The position numbers were made by a program, and so were the translations under genes. Below the pieces are notes generated by a model. It worked only from the letters and a program-made list of their open reading frames with translations. It was not told the DNA's origin and searched no databases. From UBA5793 sp040255465 (lineage in GTDB: Bacteria > Planctomycetota > Phycisphaerae > Phycisphaerales > UBA5793): a stretch of DNA of 64,000 nucleotides. The stretch's first letter is position 1; each line of letters opens with the position of its first letter. Shown in pieces: positions 54,226-62,831 of the stretch. The stretch spans positions 806,001 through 870,000 of the forward strand of contig JBDZVA010000003.1 of the NCBI GenBank assembly GCA_040255465.1, read 5' to 3'.

Positions 54226-56660
54226 GCGTTGGCTCCCACCAGTTCTTGAGAAGGCTCGCTCGCCGGTCGGCGCGCGGGCGGGACGTATTCACCCTTGTCG
54301 AGTTGCTCTTGAATGATTCGCTTGCGCCGGCGGACGATGGCGGGCTTGACGTAAAACGCCCACGGAATGCCCAGGCCGATGAGAATGGCGCCGAACGCAA
54401 TCACGTAAATGCCCGGGTTGTTGCCCACCCCCAGCACTGTGAAGCGCTGGTTGACAGGATCCCAACCCGCCTGGCTGAACTTGTACTGCTCGGGCACGAT
54501 CTTGTTGCCCAGCCACGCGAGGCTGTTGGATGCGATGTTGCGCTGATCGCTCCACTCAAACGGCCGGCGGTAGATGTAGGGATGATTCAACTTGGTGACA
54601 TGCTCCGCGCCGGTGAAATCTTCCGGCCCGGTGAACACCTGCACGGTGGACACGTAGTCGCGCGGCGTCTCGGTTCCCGGATACGGAACCATCTTGAAGT
54701 CCTTCAGCGCCAGCCCAAAGCCCGGCAGCGCGCGGCGAAGACGGCCGAACGCGAGATTCACCGAGCCGACTTCAGGCACCTCCACACGCTCGATGCGCAG
54801 GAACTCGTAGTCTGAATCGAGATACTGGTTGAACGGCAGCCATCGCTCGAGCGTGGTCTTCGTGCCGTCGGCGCGGCGGACCGTGATCTCGACGTCAAGA
54901 AAGGCTCGGAAGAACGTGCCGCGGGCGCTGCGCTCCTGTTCGGCGGCGGGCACGGAAACCACGTCGAGCCGCTGCGTCGTGCGAGCCCAGAAGTGGTCAA
55001 AGCGGAAGCGCATCTTCGTGCCGTCGAGTTCGCCGACGATCGAGTCGCCGTCGCCGACATCAAACTCCTGCCGCTCACCGCCGGGCACGCGCTGCACGAT
55101 GTGAAACTTCGGATCAGCCGGGTCCGCCTGCATGATCCACACATACGTCTGGCTCGCATCGAGATAGACGAGTTCGATGGCCTTGTCCGGCGCGACGCGC
55201 TTGGGCGGCTGTCCCGACGGACCAGGCAGAAAGTCCTGCGTGAGTTCGGGGTACTGATGCAGCACGCTGCGGTTGAACGTGTGCCCATCGGGCGCGGTGA
55301 CCTGCACGTTGACGCGCGACGAGGCCGCCCCGCGATAGCCTGTCGAGACGATCGCGAGACCTTCGTCGGCGGCCTGCATCTGCTGCACCCGGAGTTTCCA
55401 GCCCGTGTCGCCGACGTCAATGCTCGTGCCGGGCTGGATCAGGACCGTCTGCTCAAATCCCGCCTCGGGTAAGCGGACGATCAGGGCGTGATCGCCTTCC
55501 CCGGGAAATGGCGTGGTCAGATCGGCGAGACGCTGGGCGGAAGGCTGAACCAGGTGTTCGATGGTCAGGCCGCCGAGGTGAACCGCACCAGCCGCGCGGT
55601 TCTGCGGCATGGCGCCGATGAGGCGCTGTTCCCGCTTGAACGTGCGACCATCGGGAGATTCCACCTCAAGATGCACATCGACGGAGGGATTGAGTTCCAT
55701 CCCGCCGTTGACCCAGGACGGCTGCTGCATGCCGTAGGGGATCACGCCGACAACGTTGATCTCCAGCGAGGGCGGGAAGAGTTCATTGAAGTGCTCTTCC
55801 GTGTGCATCGCGATGTTGGGTGCATATGGCGAACCCGCCGGCGCATCGTTGTAGCGAGGCAAACCCTTGAGCGGATGCACGAACAGGCGCGGGTCGCCCT
55901 GCTTCCACGCGTACACGGCCGGGACGATGGCGTCGTAGTAGACGCTCTTGGGCGGGCTGTTCTTGACGAGTCGGATGTCACCCTCCACCTTGCCGCGCTC
56001 GTAAAAGATGCTGCCCAGGCAGATGAGCACGATGCCGGTGTGCACCGTCAGCACGCCGATGTTCAGGAAGGTGAACTCGATGCGCCGAATCGTCGCCGTG
56101 ACCATGTTGAGCACAAAGGTGATCAGGATGAGCTTAAAGGGCCACCACGCATAGAACTCGATCTCGCTCATCTCCCACGAGGGGAGTTGGCGGAGCATCG
56201 TGCCGCGGTACTTGTCGACGAAGTCAGCAAAGAAACGCACGCCATGCGCGGCGTGCCCGGTCGCGGCGACGGCCGGTTCGTAGCGGATCGCGGGCCACAC
56301 CGTCACAGTCCACAACTCATAGGCCAGCAGCGCCACGAGCAGCCCGGCCGTGAAGCGCAGGGCAAAGGTCCACTCACGCGTCAGGCGACCCTTGATCGCC
56401 CTGGCCAGAATCCACTGCGTGATGAAGACATGCACGCCGACCATGAGCACCAGCGTCGCGCCTTCAAACAGCTTGGTCGGGATCATCGCCCACAGGCCGA
56501 TGGGAATGCTCGCCAGCGAGCCATAGAGCGCGATCAGCACAAGCAGCGTCACCGCGAGGGTGATGGAACTGAATGCGGTGAGGATCCAGCGCACCGGGGT
56601 GAGTACACCCGTGAGATGCTGCTGGTCCCAGGACTTGACGCGCCGCCATTTTGCACTCAT
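54222..56660 (-). CDS. ccsB: Cytochrome c biogenesis protein CcsB (ResB family)
   Basis: 812 residues from the ATG at 56660; the longer frame to 56777 reads through the promoter region. Membrane helices lie near the N-terminus ('RWILTAFSSITLAVTLLVLI', 'LFEGATLVLMVGVHVFITQW'), at about 120-135 and 185-215, with 'LRRIEFTFLNIGVLTVHTGI'-type sequence, and one near the C-terminus ('VIAFGAILIGLGIPWAFYVK'). Between them is a very large periplasmic domain (about 230-745). This is the ResB/CcsB partner of CcsA. Confidence 0.9.
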   Translation of the reverse strand: MSAKWRRVKSWDQQHLTGVLTPVRWILTAFSSITLAVTLLVLIALYGSLASIPIGLWAMIPTKLFEGATLVLMVGVHVFITQWILARAIKGRLTREWTFALRFTAGLLVALLAYELWTVTVWPAIRYEPAVAATGHAAHGVRFFADFVDKYRGTMLRQLPSWEMSEIEFYAWWPFKLILITFVLNMVTATIRRIEFTFLNIGVLTVHTGIVLICLGSIFYERGKVEGDIRLVKNSPPKSVYYDAIVPAVYAWKQGDPRLFVHPLKGLPRYNDAPAGSPYAPNIAMHTEEHFNELFPPSLEINVVGVIPYGMQQPSWVNGGMELNPSVDVHLEVESPDGRTFKREQRLIGAMPQNRAAGAVHLGGLTIEHLVQPSAQRLADLTTPFPGEGDHALIVRLPEAGFEQTVLIQPGTSIDVGDTGWKLRVQQMQAADEGLAIVSTGYRGAASSRVNVQVTAPDGHTFNRSVLHQYPELTQDFLPGPSGQPPKRVAPDKAIELVYLDASQTYVWIMQADPADPKFHIVQRVPGGERQEFDVGDGDSIVGELDGTKMRFRFDHFWARTTQRLDVVSVPAAEQERSARGTFFRAFLDVEITVRRADGTKTTLERWLPFNQYLDSDYEFLRIERVEVPEVGSVNLAFGRLRRALPGFGLALKDFKMVPYPGTETPRDYVSTVQVFTGPEDFTGAEHVTKLNHPYIYRRPFEWSDQRNIASNSLAWLGNKIVPEQYKFSQAGWDPVNQRFTVLGVGNNPGIYVIAFGAILIGLGIPWAFYVKPAIVRRRKRIIQEQLDKGEYVPPARRPASEPSQELVGANA

Positions 56661-56709
56661 GAATCTGGTTCCACCAAAAATGCCACCGCGCCGGGGCGGA
56701 TCATTGACA

Positions 56710-56715
56710 ACTATA
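56710..56715 (-). promoter_or_regulatory. Candidate -10 box of the ccsB-ccsA operon
   Basis: On the minus strand the hexamer is TATAGT, about 50 bp upstream of the ccsB ATG. A TTGCAG lies upstream, but 22 bp away, longer than ideal. Confidence 0.35.
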
Positions 56716-56780
56716 GTGCGCGCCGCCTTACCCAAGTCTGCAAGTTTTGGCGTGTTGAGGCATTTGCCCCAGTGCACGCG

Positions 56781-58016
56781 TTACGCGTGGACCACCCATT
56801 CGATCGAACCCGGGTCACTGACCACCTGCACCAGAGCATCGGTCGGGTCGTTCGGGTCGAATTCGACAGAAATCAGCCCCGCACTCGGCCCCGGGGCGAG
56901 CGTGACCAGTTGCGGGTCGATTCCCAGCGCCATCGCCCCGCCCACGGTCGCCACGGCCAGCAGCTGCGCCGGCTCGACTCGATCGCGACGATGCAGCAGG
57001 GACATCTCATCGAGAATCGAGATTCGATCCGTCCGGTCCAGGTTGATCATTGAATCCGTGCCCAGCGCGAAGCGGCCTGTGCGCATCGCCAGCTGGTAAT
57101 GTTGAAGCTGATGTTCAAAATAGGCTGTGGCTCGCGGGCAGTGAACCACGGCGGCGCCCGCGAGTGTCAGCCGCCTGATCTGCGTCGCGCTGGCATAGTG
57201 GACATGCGCCGCGACCCAGCGAGCCGGCTGGCGCAGGATGTCGCTGAACGCGTCAATCGGATGTTGGCCCAACGGCGTGATCAATTCGTCCCACCGATCG
57301 ATGCGATGGAGGAACTCGGCAAATGGTCCGGTCGCGGCGAGCGCAAACTCGATCTCCGCTTGCGTCTCGGCCAGATGCGTCGAGGCGACCATCCCTCGGG
57401 CGGCGGCCAGGCGCGACGCAGCCCTGTAGACCTCCGGGCCGGCGCTGTACGGGGCATGAGGCTGGAGACTCAGATGCACGCGGTCGCTCGCATCGCTGGG
57501 AAACGCGGCAAAGAGCCGTTCCATGGCGCCAACGGCTTGCTGCTGTCGTGAACCGAGCCCGAAGAACTCGGCGAAGCTCACGCCGCGCAGGCGGCCGTCG
57601 GCGCGAAGGGTCTCAAAGGGTATGGTCGACCCGACACCGGCGATGTCGCCGATGATCGCGGTGCCGCCGGCGACGCTCTTGTCGATTCCCAGCCGAACCG
57701 AAGCCGCCAGTGCGTCCGGGTCAGTCGGCCGATGATCGCGAACGAATTCGATCCACTCGATGAAATCGCCGCCGTAGGGCGCCGGGCCGATGGCGGTCAG
57801 GTCGAGGTGGGCGTGAGCATTGACCAGTCCGGGCAGGATGAGCCGATTCGGGAACTCGAGAACCCTGGCCCCCGGCGGGCAGGCGACCCGATCGGGTGGA
57901 CCCGCCGCGACGATCTGTCCGTCGCACCAGTGGATCGCCGCAGGCCGCAGGGGCGGGCCGGTGGAGTCCTGAGCGGCCCCGGCGAGGATGTAGGTGTCGT
58001 TTTTGACGCTGGACAT
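56781..58016 (-). CDS. Amidohydrolase of the TRZ/ATZ (MtaD-like) type
   Basis: 411 residues from the ATG at 58016. The metal site begins with 'LVNAHAHLDLT' (HxH). Later come 'LQPHAPYSAGPEVYRAASRL', 'VASTHLAETQAEIEFALAAT', 'AAVVHCPRATAYFEHQLQHY' and the terminal Asp in 'RFALGTDSMINLDRTDRISI'. This order is that of deaminases acting on S-adenosylhomocysteine, methylthioadenosine or related bases. The exact substrate is open. The gene ends at a small CACGCG-tta-CGCGTG palindrome (56775-56789) containing its stop codon. Confidence 0.9.
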   Translation of the reverse strand: MSSVKNDTYILAGAAQDSTGPPLRPAAIHWCDGQIVAAGPPDRVACPPGARVLEFPNRLILPGLVNAHAHLDLTAIGPAPYGGDFIEWIEFVRDHRPTDPDALAASVRLGIDKSVAGGTAIIGDIAGVGSTIPFETLRADGRLRGVSFAEFFGLGSRQQQAVGAMERLFAAFPSDASDRVHLSLQPHAPYSAGPEVYRAASRLAAARGMVASTHLAETQAEIEFALAATGPFAEFLHRIDRWDELITPLGQHPIDAFSDILRQPARWVAAHVHYASATQIRRLTLAGAAVVHCPRATAYFEHQLQHYQLAMRTGRFALGTDSMINLDRTDRISILDEMSLLHRRDRVEPAQLLAVATVGGAMALGIDPQLVTLAPGPSAGLISVEFDPNDPTDALVQVVSDPGSIEWVVHA

Positions 58017-58149
58017 GCGATCGGGCCGATGCACTGCGATGCGGGAAAGTTTGTCAAATCGCCCGCGAACGATACACTGACCCGCAGACGCGGCACACCC
58101 TTTGGTGGCCGTTGTGGATGCCCCCACCACCAGGAAGGATGGATTGACC

Positions 58150-58998
58150 ATGAGGTTTCTCACCGCCACGCTGAGCCTCGCCACATTGATCGGTGCCGCG
58201 GCCCTTTCCGGCTGCTCACAGGGCGCGGTCGATGACCTGCGCAACACGACCCGCGTTCAGGCCGAACGCATCTCCGAACTGGAAGTCCAGGTCGACTCAC
58301 TGACCTCGACGACCCAGGCCCTGCGCAATCAGGTCAAACAGGCTGACGCCAGCGCCCTGGAAGCCGAGCGCCGCCGGGCCGAGGCGGCGTCCCAGTTGCA
58401 ATCCGCCATGGCGATGTACTCCGACCTCGAAGCGCGCCTCAACAGCGTCAACCCCGTCATGCTTCCGCCCGAACTGGATGAAGCGCTCCGCGCCCTCGCG
58501 GCCGCCCACCCGGATCTGATGATCTATGACCCGAAGCGCGGCATGGTGCAACTGACCAGCGACCTCACCTTCGACCTCGGCAGCGCCGATCTCAAGGGTG
58601 AAGCCCAAAGTTCGCTCAAGCAACTCGCCGAGGTCCTCAAGGGAGCGACCGCCTCTTCGTATGAAGTGCGCATCGTCGGCCACACCGACAACGTGCCCAT
58701 CAAGAACGTGGGCACCCGCGCCAAGCACCCGACCAACGTCCACCTCTCCGTCCACCGCGCCATCAGCGTGCGCGATGCGCTGGTGGGGTCAGGCGTGGGC
58801 GCCGGTCGCTGCAGCGTTGCCGGATGGGGCGAGTTCCGTCCCGTCGTGGCCAATCCGCCCACCGGCGGGGCGCGGGCCAACCGCCGCGTTGAGATCTTCC
58901 TCGTCCCGTCGGCCTACACCGGGCCGGGCACGGAAGGCACACCCGAGGCCGCCCCGTCATCAGCACCGGCCACCTTTACGGATGAACCGCTGAAGTAA
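58150..58998 (+). CDS. OmpA-family lipoprotein with a coiled coil
   Basis: 282 residues from the ATG at 58150. Lipoprotein signal with lipobox ALSGC, a long coiled coil (about 30-100, 'RVQAERISELEVQVDSLTST'), then an OmpA-like peptidoglycan-binding domain (about 140-265): 'VQLTSDLTFDLGSADLKGEA', 'EVRIVGHTDNVPIKN', 'LSVHRAISVRDALVGSGV', 'GGARANRRVEIFLVP'. The Asp of HTDN and the Arg of NRRVEI, which hold diaminopimelate in OmpA, are present. It probably tethers the membrane to peptidoglycan. A Pro/Ala tail ends the protein. Confidence 0.93.
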   Translation: MRFLTATLSLATLIGAAALSGCSQGAVDDLRNTTRVQAERISELEVQVDSLTSTTQALRNQVKQADASALEAERRRAEAASQLQSAMAMYSDLEARLNSVNPVMLPPELDEALRALAAAHPDLMIYDPKRGMVQLTSDLTFDLGSADLKGEAQSSLKQLAEVLKGATASSYEVRIVGHTDNVPIKNVGTRAKHPTNVHLSVHRAISVRDALVGSGVGAGRCSVAGWGEFRPVVANPPTGGARANRRVEIFLVPSAYTGPGTEGTPEAAPSSAPATFTDEPLK

Positions 58999-59072
58999 GC
59001 GGCAATGCGCGCCAGCCGCGTCTACACTTGGAATTCCAGTTTCAAGTGGCTCTTACTTCATAGGGGAATGCG

Positions 59073-59660
59073 ATGCAACGACAGCGACGGATCGTGCTGA
59101 CGGCAGTTGTCTCATTAACCGCGGCCGGGGCCCTTGCCGGCTGCGCCAACAATGGCAAAAGCATGGGCGAGTGCAAGATGTGCGCGTCGTGGGCGAACGT
59201 CCACAACGCCACCTGCGCCATCCAGCCCACCGCAGGCAACGCCTGCAAAGGGATGGTTTCATTCACGGATGTCAAAGGCGGCGTGCGCGTCCAGGCGACC
59301 ATCTCCGGCCTGGAGCCCAACTCAAAGCACGGCTTCCACATTCACGAATTCGCCTACTGCGGCTCGGCTGACGCGACCTGCACCGGCGGTCACTATGACC
59401 CCGGAAAGACCGGCCATCACGCCCTGCCCGGCGGCAGTGAAGCGCATCACGCCGGTGACATGGGCAACCTCGTGGCAGACGCCCAGGGAAACGCCGTGTA
59501 TAACGCCGTGATCCCGGGCATCTCCGTCGCGGGCGAGAACGCCATCATCGGCCGCGCCGTCATCATCCACGGCAAACCCGACGACGGCGGGCAACCCACC
59601 GGCAATGCGGGCAGCCGCATCGGCGTCGGCGATATCGGTATTGCGGCGCCAATGAAGTAG
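59073..59660 (+). CDS. sodC: Cu/Zn superoxide dismutase, lipoprotein type
   Basis: 195 residues. Lipoprotein signal (LAGC), then the SodC fold: Cu ligands in 'KHGFHIHEFAYCG', Zn/Cu ligands in 'TGGHYDPGKTGHHALPGG', 'EAHHAGDMGNLVADAQGN', 'IIGRAVIIHGKPDDGG', and the substrate-guiding Arg in 'GNAGSRIGVGDIG'. The second cysteine of the usual intrasubunit disulfide (in GSRLACGVIG) is Val here, while an extra Cys appears in 'FAYCGSADATC', so the disulfide may be rearranged or absent. It disproportionates superoxide in the periplasm. Confidence 0.93.
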   Translation: MQRQRRIVLTAVVSLTAAGALAGCANNGKSMGECKMCASWANVHNATCAIQPTAGNACKGMVSFTDVKGGVRVQATISGLEPNSKHGFHIHEFAYCGSADATCTGGHYDPGKTGHHALPGGSEAHHAGDMGNLVADAQGNAVYNAVIPGISVAGENAIIGRAVIIHGKPDDGGQPTGNAGSRIGVGDIGIAAPMK

Positions 59661-59686
59661 CAACACGTCTGCCATCGGATCCGCAA

Positions 59687-59716
59687 TTTAGCGGCGACGC
59701 ATGCGTCGCCGCTAAA
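59687..59716. terminator. 30-nt perfect palindrome, convergent terminator
   Basis: TTTAGCGGCGACGCA followed directly by TGCGTCGCCGCTAAA is a perfect 30-nt palindrome. It lies between the convergent sodC and the next minus-strand gene, with AAA/TTT flanks on both sides, as expected for a bidirectional intrinsic terminator. Confidence 0.8.
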
Positions 59717-59737
59717 CTGCGTTTCATCGCCACTCGC

Positions 59738-60505
59738 TCACGACGACGGGTTCACGTCAAACCGCGACAACTCCTGCTGCCGCGCGAACTCGCCCGTGAT
59801 GTTCATCTCGCCTTTGATCGACTCGCGGCCGTGCTGGCCGAGCCACTGCTGACCCCGCTCGAACAGATCGCCGAAATCGTCCGACGACATCTCGTTCGCT
59901 TCGTACTGCGATCGCGCGATGGGCACCAGTCGAAAGAGCGGCTCGCCCTCGGGAATCACGACCTTCTTGATCGGCGAATCCTCGATGCGCGGCAGTTCGA
60001 TGACGCCATGCCACGGATGCGCCGGGAAGTACCAGTCGGACTCAACCAGGGCTTCGATGACCGACCACGGTCGCGGCGGCGTGCTCGCGTGCGTGGCCGG
60101 CACCGCCTTGATGAGCAGCATCTCCCCCGGTTCGGTGCGCAGGTAGAGAAACGTGCTGATCTTCACCTGGTGGCGGACGTTCTGATACACATCATCCGTG
60201 ATGACGTGCGGGATCTTCTGGTTCCGCTCCCAGAACCATGCGTTGAGTTGAGACTCGGGCGTCATCCCGCCCTCGAACTCGATGTCGGACTCGACCTCGA
60301 CGGCCTCTTCGATGTCCCAGTTGCCGTCCTTGTCACGAATGAACTTCATCGTGAAGGGGTTGATGATGTCCCAGCCAAAGGCGTTGGCGGCGCGGATCGG
60401 CGGACAATGCTCCGGCCAGCCGCTGCCCTTGCCGCGCTTGGCGTACACGGGTCGGGCCGGCTGTGGGTGCGGCAGGTCGGCATGGAAGCGGAAGTACTCA
60501 AGCAT
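59738..60505 (-). CDS. Uncharacterised protein (possibly DUF6065-like)
   Basis: 255 residues from the ATG at 60505; the longer frame runs through the palindrome at 60548. It is soluble, with no signal peptide. Notable blocks: 'WPEHCPPIRAANAFGWDIIN', 'GGMTPESQLNAWFWERNQKI', 'PGEMLLIKAVPATHASTPPR', 'YFPAHPWHGVIELPRIEDSP'. The 'PPIRxANxFGWDI' block recalls DUF6065-type proteins, but I am unsure of that. No catalytic site is evident. Confidence 0.7.
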   Translation of the reverse strand: MLEYFRFHADLPHPQPARPVYAKRGKGSGWPEHCPPIRAANAFGWDIINPFTMKFIRDKDGNWDIEEAVEVESDIEFEGGMTPESQLNAWFWERNQKIPHVITDDVYQNVRHQVKISTFLYLRTEPGEMLLIKAVPATHASTPPRPWSVIEALVESDWYFPAHPWHGVIELPRIEDSPIKKVVIPEGEPLFRLVPIARSQYEANEMSSDDFGDLFERGQQWLGQHGRESIKGEMNITGEFARQQELSRFDVNPSS

Positions 60506-60547
60506 GCGGCGATTGTAGTGACGCTTGCCGACACAATGCGCGCAGGA

Positions 60548-60580
60548 AAGGAGCCCATGTTCAATGAACATGGGCTCCTT
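60548..60580 (-). terminator. Long perfect palindrome, terminator of rpsA
   Basis: AAGGAGCCCATGTTCA (60548-60563) and TGAACATGGGCTCCTT (60565-60580) are perfect 16-nt arms around one base, 34 nt after the rpsA stop on the minus strand, with TTTCC behind. It shares the core CATGTTCA-w-TGAACATG with the palindrome at 49305-49335. Confidence 0.8.
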
Positions 60581-60613
60581 CGAGTCAACAAAACTGGTTG
60601 ATCCAACTCGTCT

Positions 60614-62380
60614 TTAGAGTTGAATCTTGTCGGTGCCCAGCGCGCCGTGGTCGTCCATGCCGCCGCGCATCGGGCCGGCCGGACGCACATCGTCCCGCTT
60701 GGGCTGACCGGGCTCGGGCTGGCCCGTGGCGTCGCCCCACTGGGCCCGCTTGAGCGACAGGCCGATCTTGCGATCGTCGGTGTCGACGCGGAGGATCTTG
60801 ACTTCGACCTCTTCACCCTGCTTGACGACATCCTGCGGATTCTCGACCTTCTGGTCGGAGAGTTCCGAGATGTGCAGCAGGCCTTCGAGATCGTCTTCGA
60901 GTTCGACGAACACGCCGAAGTTGGTGATCTTGGTCACCTTGCCCTTGACGACCATGCCGGGCTGGTACGCGCCGGGGATCGCGGTGATCCACGGGTCTTC
61001 GGTCAGTTGCTTCATGCCCAGCGCGACGCGCTGCTTTTCCTGGTCGACTTCAAGCACGACGCACTTGACGGTGTCGCCCTTCTTGAAGATCTCGTTGGGA
61101 TGCGCAATCTTCTTGGTCCAGGAGATGTCCGACACGTGCAGCAGGCCGTCGATGCCGGGCTCGATCTCGATGAACGCGCCGTAGTTGGCGAGGTTGCGAA
61201 CCTTGCCTTCGACGATCGTGCCCACCGGGTACTTCTGGCTCATGATTTCCCAGGGATTGACCTGGAGTTGCTTGATGCCCAGCGAGATTTCCTGCTTGTT
61301 CTTGTTGATGTTGAGAACGACGACGTCGATCTCTTCGCCAACGGAGAGCAGTTCGCTCGGGTGGTTGATGCGCTTGGTCCAGGACATCTCGGAGATGTGC
61401 ACCAGGCCTTCGATGCCGTCTTCGAGCTTGACAAACGCGCCGTAGGAGACGATGTTGACGACCGTTCCTTTGACCTTGCTGTTGATGGGATAGCGATCTT
61501 CGATGTCGTCCCAGGGCGAGGCTTCCATCTGCTTGAGGCCAAGTGCGATCTTCTCCTTTTCGCGGTCGATGGAGAGGACTTTGACTTCAAGTTGCTGGTC
61601 GATGGAAACGACTTCGCTCGGGTGATTGATGCGGCCCCAGGACATGTCGGTGATGTGCAGCAGGCCGTCGATGCCGCCCAGGTCGATGAACACGCCGAAG
61701 TCGGCGATGTTCTTGACGATGCCCTTGACGATGTCGCCTTCGGTCAGGCCGGCGAGCAGGCGGTCGCGCGCTTCGCCGCGCTCTTCTTCGATGAGCTTAC
61801 GGCGGCTGATGACGATGTTGCGCCGCTGCTCGTCGATCTTGAGCACCTTGGCGCGGATGGTCTTGCCGAGGAAGTCCTTGATGTCGTTGGGTCGACGGAC
61901 GTCAACCTGCGATGCGGGGAGGAAAACGGGCACGCCGATGTCGACGAGCAAGCCACCCTTGATCTGACGCAGCACCTTGCCTTCGACGATGTCGCCTTCG
62001 TTGCACTTCTGGAGAATCGTCTCCCAGCCGCGGATGCGGTCGGCCTTGCGCTTGGAGAGCATGACCAGGCCGTCTTCGCCTTCGATGGCTTCGAGGAGGA
62101 CTTCGACTTCCTTGCCGACCTGGATCTCGTCGGGGTCATCGAATTCGTTCTTGGAAACGAGGCCTTCTGACTTGAGGCCGATCTCGACGACGACGTTGTC
62201 GCCGGCCATGCCAACGATGCGGCCTTTGAGAATCGAGCCGGGAGAAAGGTCCGAGAACTGCTCCGCGAGGAGCGAATCCATGTCGAAGGCCTCGGCCGCG
62301 GTGCCGAATGCGCCTTCGAGCAGGGCGTTGGCTTCGCTGTCCGAAACGGACAGATCGCCAATCAAGTTATGATCTACCAT
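60614..62380 (-). CDS. rpsA: 30S ribosomal protein S1
   Basis: 588 residues from the ATG at 62380 ('MVDHNLIGDLSVSDSEANAL'); the longer frame extends through the promoter. Six S1 RNA-binding domains are visible, for example 'SILKGRIVGMAGDNVVVEIG', 'DIVKGIVKNIADFGVFIDLG', 'SKVKGTVVNIVSYGAFVKLE', 'TIVEGKVRNLANYGAFIEIE', 'MVVKGKVTKITNFGVFVELE'. Each is followed by '(L/V)HISEMSW'-type sequence. S1 brings mRNA to the 30S subunit. A Pro/Gly/Asp-rich tail of about 35 residues ends the protein. Confidence 0.96.
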   Translation of the reverse strand: MVDHNLIGDLSVSDSEANALLEGAFGTAAEAFDMDSLLAEQFSDLSPGSILKGRIVGMAGDNVVVEIGLKSEGLVSKNEFDDPDEIQVGKEVEVLLEAIEGEDGLVMLSKRKADRIRGWETILQKCNEGDIVEGKVLRQIKGGLLVDIGVPVFLPASQVDVRRPNDIKDFLGKTIRAKVLKIDEQRRNIVISRRKLIEEERGEARDRLLAGLTEGDIVKGIVKNIADFGVFIDLGGIDGLLHITDMSWGRINHPSEVVSIDQQLEVKVLSIDREKEKIALGLKQMEASPWDDIEDRYPINSKVKGTVVNIVSYGAFVKLEDGIEGLVHISEMSWTKRINHPSELLSVGEEIDVVVLNINKNKQEISLGIKQLQVNPWEIMSQKYPVGTIVEGKVRNLANYGAFIEIEPGIDGLLHVSDISWTKKIAHPNEIFKKGDTVKCVVLEVDQEKQRVALGMKQLTEDPWITAIPGAYQPGMVVKGKVTKITNFGVFVELEDDLEGLLHISELSDQKVENPQDVVKQGEEVEVKILRVDTDDRKIGLSLKRAQWGDATGQPEPGQPKRDDVRPAGPMRGGMDDHGALGTDKIQL

Positions 62381-62831
62381 GGGTTTACCACTTCCGCAAT
62401 GTGCAAAAACGCTAGAGGATGCCATAAGCAAAGCGGCCCGGGTACCAAACTCGGGTGAAACCGCAATCGATGGGCATTCGAATAGCATAGCGCCGCCGCC
62501 TCAGTTCGTCACGGCTTGAAGCGTGTCGCGGGGGGCCATCGGTACGCGGGACGGTCGGCGGTCGACCACCCCTGCACGGGGGAACCATGCATGGGAACTA
62601 CCCCCGTAATTCATTGCAGGAAGCGGAATTGCGGGCTCAAAGCGCGAAATCCCGCCGGTTTGCACTTCCATTTTGGCAATCTCGGTGCATAATGTTGCCT
62701 GAGGGGATTATCTCGCGATTCGGCGGTCCTCGAGTCAACCAGCCTGTTCGCGTCTGTTGCGCCGGTTCCGGCATTTGCACATTCCAACAGATGAACGGCT
62801 GCACCGAATCGTGAGGTTGGGAGAAATAGCC
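62381..62831. other. Divergent intergenic region upstream of rpsA and the glycosyltransferase
   Basis: About 450 bp without a convincing gene; a 75-codon frame at 62587-62814 has poor coding character. It holds the rpsA promoter at 62484-62512. A CATAAT at 62688-62693 could serve the rightward gene, but no properly spaced -35 accompanies it. Confidence 0.6.
62484..62512 (-). promoter_or_regulatory. Candidate rpsA promoter
   Basis: On the minus strand GTGACG (62512-62507) and TATGCT (62489-62484) are 17 bp apart, each matching four of six consensus positions. The predicted leader is about 95 nt, long enough for S1 autoregulation, though no structure is proven. Confidence 0.45.

Noticed and set aside
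62587..62814. 75-codon plus-strand gene upstream of the glycosyltransferase
   Set aside because: No ribosome-binding site, mixed composition, and it overlaps promoter sequence.
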